Shown here piece by piece: positions 53,876 through 57,507 of a stretch of DNA of 57,507 nucleotides (the first letter of the stretch is position 1; each line of letters begins with the position of its first letter). This DNA is from an uncultured Duodenibacillus sp. GTDB taxonomy: Bacteria > Pseudomonadota > Gammaproteobacteria > Burkholderiales > Burkholderiaceae_F. The DNA is taken from NCBI GenBank assembly GCA_944390145.1, contig CALXOY010000026.1, forward strand, positions 1 to 57,507, read 5' to 3'. The notes beneath the pieces were generated by a model. That model was not told where the DNA came from and made no database searches. It saw only the letters and a program-made list of their open reading frames with translations. The position numbers were made by a program, and so were the translations under genes.

Positions 53876-56207
53876 GGCTCACTTCCTTTGCTAATGCCGG
53901 GGCTTCGAGAAGTCCCGCGTAGTGACGGCCCTGCGGATGCTGCAGCAGCACGTCCCGCACCTTTTCCAAGACGTCGTGCCACTCGATTTTTTCGTCGCCC
54001 GCAGGCCGCATGGCGTTCAGGCACACCCCGATCGTCGTGAGGTTGTGCAGCACCGCCCCCATGGCAGGCTGCAGCAGTCCGGTGACGCCGCCCGCCATAA
54101 AGAGCGTGTTCAATCCCACCGAAGTGCCGAAATTGACTTTGACGCGGCGCATCACGGCGCGTCCGAGATCAATGGCCCGCGGCAGGTCTTCGAGCGTATT
54201 GCGGGTGAGCACGACGTCGGCCACCTCCTGCGCAATGGCGCTGCCCTCGCGCAAGGTGACGCCGACGTCGGCGGCAGAAAGCGCCGGACTGTCGTTGATG
54301 CCGTCGCCCACCATGAGCACCTTGCAGCCCTGCGCCTTGAGTTCCTGCACAAAGGCGGCCTTGTCGGTGGGAAGCACCTGGGCGCGGTATTCATCCAAAC
54401 CGAGCCTTGCGGCAACGGCAGCCGCCGTGCGCTCGTCGTCGCCCGTGAGCATCACCATGCGGCGGATGCCGCGCTCCCTGAGTTCCGCAATCACGCGTAC
54501 GGACTCCTCCCGGACCGGATCAACGATCCCCAAAAGCCCGATCAGGCGCCCGGCGCAGGCAATGTAGAGAATGGACTTTCCCTCCCGGGCAAGGCGCTCG
54601 ACGTGCGGCGCCGCGGCCGTGCAGTCCACGTGTTCGTCGTCCTCGACAAAATGGCGCGAGCCGATGATCACCTTGTCGGAATCCACGCTCGAGCAGATGC
54701 CGTGAGCCACCACGTACTGCACCTGGGAGTCGTGCTTTTCCACAAAATGATCGAGCCCCTGCTCGCAGGCCGCCTGCACCACGGCGCGTGAGACTGGATG
54801 CGGGAAGTGCTCCTCGAGGCAGGCGGCAAGGCTCAGCAGCTCGTCTTCGCTTCTGGCCGGATCAAGCGACACGACGTCTGAGAGGCGAGGCGCGGCAGCG
54901 GTAAGCGTGCCGGTCTTGTCAAAGACCACCGTGTCGACCTCGGCAAGCGACTCGAGATAGCGCCCGCCTTTAATCAGCGTGCCGTTTTTCGTGCCGGTCT
55001 TCATGCCCGCAAGAATGGCTAGCGGCGTGGCTAGCCGCAGCGCGCAGGAGTAGTCGACCATGAGCACGCCCGCCGTGCGGTTGAGGTTGCGCGTCAAAAG
55101 GAAGACGAGGCCCGCGAGCGCAAAGTTGTAGGGCACGATGGCGTCGGCAAGATGCTCGGCCTTGCCTTGAATCCCCGCCTTGCTCTTTTCGCTCGTTTCG
55201 ATGAAGTCGATGATTTTGGATAGCCGCGTCTCGCCTGCGATCTTGCTCGGGCGCACGTCGATTTCGCCGTCTTCGACCACGGTGCCCGCGTAGACCTGGC
55301 CGCCCGCGGTGCGGTGCACGGGAAGCGGCTCGCCCGTCATGGTCGCCTGATTGACATCGGCTTCGCCCGCAGCAACCACGCCGTCCACCGGAATGGTGCT
55401 GCCGGCACGCACAACGATCACGTCGCCGGGAGTGATTTCCACAAGCGGCAGTTCAATCACGGTGTCGCCGCGTCTCACCCAAACACGGTCGACCTTGAGC
55501 GCCAGCTGGTCGGCAAGGCTCTCGAGCGACTTCTTGCGGGTGTAGTTTTCAAGCATCTCGCCCAAACCAAGGAGCACTGTCACCAGGCCCGCCGTCTTGA
55601 AGTCGCGCCGCAGAAGCGAAATGCCGATCGCGGCGGCATCAAGCACCTCCACCGTGAACTTTCCCCTGCCAAGCTGCCGGAATCCCTCCCAAATGAAGGG
55701 AACGGCCCCCAAAACCGCATTGACGGCGTTCACCATCAAAGGCAGGAAGGGCCTGACGACCACCCAGCGCACCAGGGGAGAAAAATCAAGCTCCGGGGCC
55801 GCGCCCGACGCATGCCGTCCCGACCCGAAAAGGTGGAAAAGCGGCATCGAGCGCGCGGCGCGAACCAGTGCCTGCAGCACGGGCGCAGACGCATTGTCCC
55901 CGCACGCTCTTGCGTCGGGGTTTTCAGCCTGCGTGCGCTTGATGTCTTCGACAAAGCGCCTGCGCGCGTCGCGCATCATGGGCGGCAGGGCGGCAAGCGA
56001 CTCGAGATAGCCGGCAACGGGCGCGAGCGCCGCGGCGCTCGCGTAAAAGACGACCACCGAGCCCGTGCGGGGGTTGACCGTGACGCCCTCCACGCCCGCA
56101 ATGGCCGAAATGGCGTCGGCAATGCTCTCGGCGCTGGCCGTGGTCATCGTGCCGCGCGTGCGCCAGCGCTGTCGATTGCCGACTTGATGAACGAGAGTGA
56201 ACTGCAT
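53865..56207 (-). CDS. P1B-type heavy-metal-translocating ATPase with non-CPx metal motif
   Basis: Inner-membrane metal exporter of 780 residues from MQFTLVHQVGNRQRW. Visible parts: N-terminal HMA_2-like domain without CxxC (about 1-60); actuator TGEPLP; phosphorylation site VVFDKTGTLT; nucleotide-binding site EEHFPHPVSRAVV (HP motif); hinge MVGDGINDSPAL. The membrane metal-binding motif, CPC/CPH/SPC in most P1B pumps, is DYSCALRLATP: Cys kept but Pro replaced by Ala. This resembles the CtpC-like group in which Mn or Zn transport is reported. The upstream frame (47 codons) has no similarity. Metal specificity is open. Confidence 0.9.
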   Translation of the reverse strand: MQFTLVHQVGNRQRWRTRGTMTTASAESIADAISAIAGVEGVTVNPRTGSVVVFYASAAALAPVAGYLESLAALPPMMRDARRRFVEDIKRTQAENPDARACGDNASAPVLQALVRAARSMPLFHLFGSGRHASGAAPELDFSPLVRWVVVRPFLPLMVNAVNAVLGAVPFIWEGFRQLGRGKFTVEVLDAAAIGISLLRRDFKTAGLVTVLLGLGEMLENYTRKKSLESLADQLALKVDRVWVRRGDTVIELPLVEITPGDVIVVRAGSTIPVDGVVAAGEADVNQATMTGEPLPVHRTAGGQVYAGTVVEDGEIDVRPSKIAGETRLSKIIDFIETSEKSKAGIQGKAEHLADAIVPYNFALAGLVFLLTRNLNRTAGVLMVDYSCALRLATPLAILAGMKTGTKNGTLIKGGRYLESLAEVDTVVFDKTGTLTAAAPRLSDVVSLDPARSEDELLSLAACLEEHFPHPVSRAVVQAACEQGLDHFVEKHDSQVQYVVAHGICSSVDSDKVIIGSRHFVEDDEHVDCTAAAPHVERLAREGKSILYIACAGRLIGLLGIVDPVREESVRVIAELRERGIRRMVMLTGDDERTAAAVAARLGLDEYRAQVLPTDKAAFVQELKAQGCKVLMVGDGINDSPALSAADVGVTLREGSAIAQEVADVVLTRNTLEDLPRAIDLGRAVMRRVKVNFGTSVGLNTLFMAGGVTGLLQPAMGAVLHNLTTIGVCLNAMRPAGDEKIEWHDVLEKVRDVLLQHPQGRHYAGLLEAPALAKEVSHGA

Positions 56208-56244
56208 GACAAATCGTCCGCAAAAAAACGAAGCGTCAAACGCC

Positions 56245-56544
56245 TTAGGCGGGGGCCTTCTCAACAGCGGGTTCGGCCACAGCCTGCGCCGCCTCCTGAG
56301 CCTCCTGCGCGGCTTTCTTTTTCTGGTTCTTGAGCTGCGCCTCGGCAACGACGTCCTCGAGATCCTCCTTGACGCCTTCGGCCACGGCCATCACCTTGTC
56401 GCGCAGGGCGATGCCGCCCGCAACGAGGTCGGTTGCCAGGGGCTTGACGCCCTGCACGCGGCCGCGGGAGACCGCCATGGCGCCGAGCGCGCCGAGCGCA
56501 ACGCCGCCCAGGAAGATCAAGCCGTACTTCGTGTAGTTGTTCAT
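56245..56544 (-). CDS. Small anchored protein, DUF1490-like, first gene of the P-type ATPase operon
   Basis: A 99-residue protein from MNNYTKYGLIFLGGVALGAL, with AAGAAGG nine bases upstream. One N-terminal membrane helix is followed by a long amphipathic, Lys/Glu/Ala-rich helix (KVMAVAEGVKEDLEDVVAEA and following). Similar one-helix proteins precede metal ATPases in other bacteria (DUF1490 next to mycobacterial Ctp pumps). It lies 37 bases before the ATPase start. Likely an accessory or chaperone of the pump. Confidence 0.7.
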   Translation of the reverse strand: MNNYTKYGLIFLGGVALGALGAMAVSRGRVQGVKPLATDLVAGGIALRDKVMAVAEGVKEDLEDVVAEAQLKNQKKKAAQEAQEAAQAVAEPAVEKAPA

Positions 56545-56869
56545 TTTGTGCACCTTCTTTTAGCAGTAAAGCATCCGTAAAAAAGTGCGGGCCCCGATCC
56601 CTTCGGCGGGCGCGCACCTCCGATGGGATTCTTCCATAAAGAAAATTTCAATCACAGGGACTTTTTGGCGCCTTTTGAACGATTTTCTTTGACTTAATCC
56701 AAAGGTTCGCCACTTTTTGACGGCCGTCTGCCGCCGCTTTCCGGCGGAGGCCGGAAGAGGCGCAGCGCCCGAGGCCTCACGAAAACAACAGACCCCAACG
56801 AAAGGCAAAACGAGGCGCGACGAGTCTGTACAGATGTGGCAAACTGACAGTCTGTTGAGCTCGCAGACC
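56545..56869. other. 325-base divergent intergenic region
   Basis: Separates the minus-strand metal ATPase operon from the plus-strand AsmA-like gene and must hold both promoters. It is AT-rich around 56636-56705. I see no clear -35/-10 pair, operator or coding sequence. Confidence 0.5.
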
Positions 56870-57507
56870 ATGTATTTACGTTCCATTCCGCGCATTGCGC
56901 GTCTAATCCTCGCATTCATCGTCCTACTTGTCGTGCTGGCGGTCGCCGCCATCGGCACGCTCTTTTACATGCTCGATGAAAAGGCCGTGAGGCAGACCAT
57001 CGACGCCTACGCCAAAGAGGCTTTGAACGCCTCGGTGCAGTACGCCGGCGACATCAAGCTCAAGCACCTCACCGCGCTGCATGTCGAGATTCCGGCCCTC
57101 ACCTTCACCGACCTCGATTCGGGCGAAGTGGTGGGCTCGATTGACTCGGCCTCGGCCGAAGTGGCGCTCTGGCCCGCACTTTTGGGCGCCGTAAGCGTCA
57201 ACACCATCACCATTGACGGTGCGCAATTCAAGCTCAACGTGCCGCGCGCCAACGGCGACGCGCTTTTTGAAGACGCCTTCGGCTCGGTGCGCTTTCCCGA
57301 AAACCTGCGCGTGGCGCAATTCAAGCTCACCCGCGCCGCAATCGACCTCACCACCGGCGAGGAGGAACACGCCCGCAGCTGGAAGGTCTCCGGCATCACG
57401 CTCACCACGGGGCAGTTTTCGCCTGAAATGAACACCTCCTTTGAGGTGTCCGCACACTTTGAGGCCGCAAATGCCGCCGCTTCAGAGGAGGCCGCGTCCC
57501 CCCTGCC
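56870..57507 (+). CDS. AsmA-family protein, N-terminal part (gene runs off the window)
   Basis: The frame is open from ATG 56870 to the window end (212 codons). The protein begins MYLRSIPRIARLILAFIVLL, a single N-terminal membrane helix (about 9-34), then a beta-rich periplasmic part (VQYAGDIKLKHLTALHVEIP, GSIDSASAEVALWPALLGAV, VNTITIDGAQFKLNVPRANG). This is the start of the AsmA/TamB-like repeating beta-groove fold, thought to move phospholipids between the membranes. The C-terminus is missing. Confidence 0.82.
   Translation, partial: MYLRSIPRIARLILAFIVLLVVLAVAAIGTLFYMLDEKAVRQTIDAYAKEALNASVQYAGDIKLKHLTALHVEIPALTFTDLDSGEVVGSIDSASAEVALWPALLGAVSVNTITIDGAQFKLNVPRANGDALFEDAFGSVRFPENLRVAQFKLTRAAIDLTTGEEEHARSWKVSGITLTTGQFSPEMNTSFEVSAHFEAANAAASEEAASPL

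Overview
The window is a high-GC, gene-dense stretch of a Gram-negative beta-proteobacterial chromosome. The LPS transport and KDO genes, a Porin_4-type outer-membrane porin, PTS-Ntr/RapZ, and anaerobic respiration built on formate dehydrogenase, multihaem cytochrome and fumarate-reductase-like flavoproteins all point to Burkholderiales. They resemble a gut-associated Sutterellaceae type (Sutterella/Parasutterella-like); that placement is inferred from gene content, not from a marker search. No tRNA, rRNA, CRISPR array or insertion sequence was recognised.

Layout: 1-2.7 kb carries the 3' end of a DEAD-box helicase, pth and ychF. 2.9-8.3 kb carries hslR (minus strand) and the envelope operon kdsD-kdsC-lptC-lptA-lptB-rpoN. 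8.3-13.1 kb is a minus-strand ABC importer operon with a metallophosphoesterase, sitting between rpoN and ptsN. 13.3-16.9 kb has ptsN-rapZ and a minus-strand mutM-mutY pair. 16.9-22.2 kb is a respiratory module: FNT-family anion channel, Crp/Fnr-type regulator, tetrahaem cytochrome c, Tat-exported flavoprotein reductase and porin. 22.6-32.8 kb holds metK, a complete five-gene formate dehydrogenase operon (fdhA-B-C-E-D), trpS and a molbindin. 33-39 kb holds a CstA-type transporter, a cytoplasmic aroD and larA-larB-larC-like genes. 39.2-44.5 kb holds a phosphomannomutase, aspS, a small HTH protein and an AAA/DUF4143 ATPase with an in-frame amber codon. 44.6-52.5 kb is the most unusual region. 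52.9-56.5 kb is a P1B-type metal ATPase operon. The window ends inside an AsmA-like gene.

Most interesting region (44.6-52.5 kb): a TtrSR-like two-component system is flanked by two different exported flavoprotein reductases, an EXPORTED type I 3-dehydroquinate dehydratase with its full catalytic set, and an exported AP-endonuclease-2-type TIM-barrel enzyme. A separate, signal-less aroD elsewhere in the window can serve normal aromatic biosynthesis. Two inverted repeats of form CACCT-N8-AGGTR lie at nearly the same distance upstream of candidate -10 boxes for the two minus-strand units, so the four transcripts look like one regulon. I propose a periplasmic respiratory pathway in which quinate/shikimate-type cyclic acids are dehydrated and their conjugated C=C bond is reduced as a terminal electron acceptor. 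Formate dehydrogenase would be a natural electron donor.

A second regulatory signal is seen at 18.7-18.8 kb: two TGTCA-N6-TGACA palindromes exactly 52 bp apart upstream of the tetrahaem cytochrome gene and directly after the Crp/Fnr-type gene. The changed base in the half-site matches changed residues in that regulator's recognition helix.
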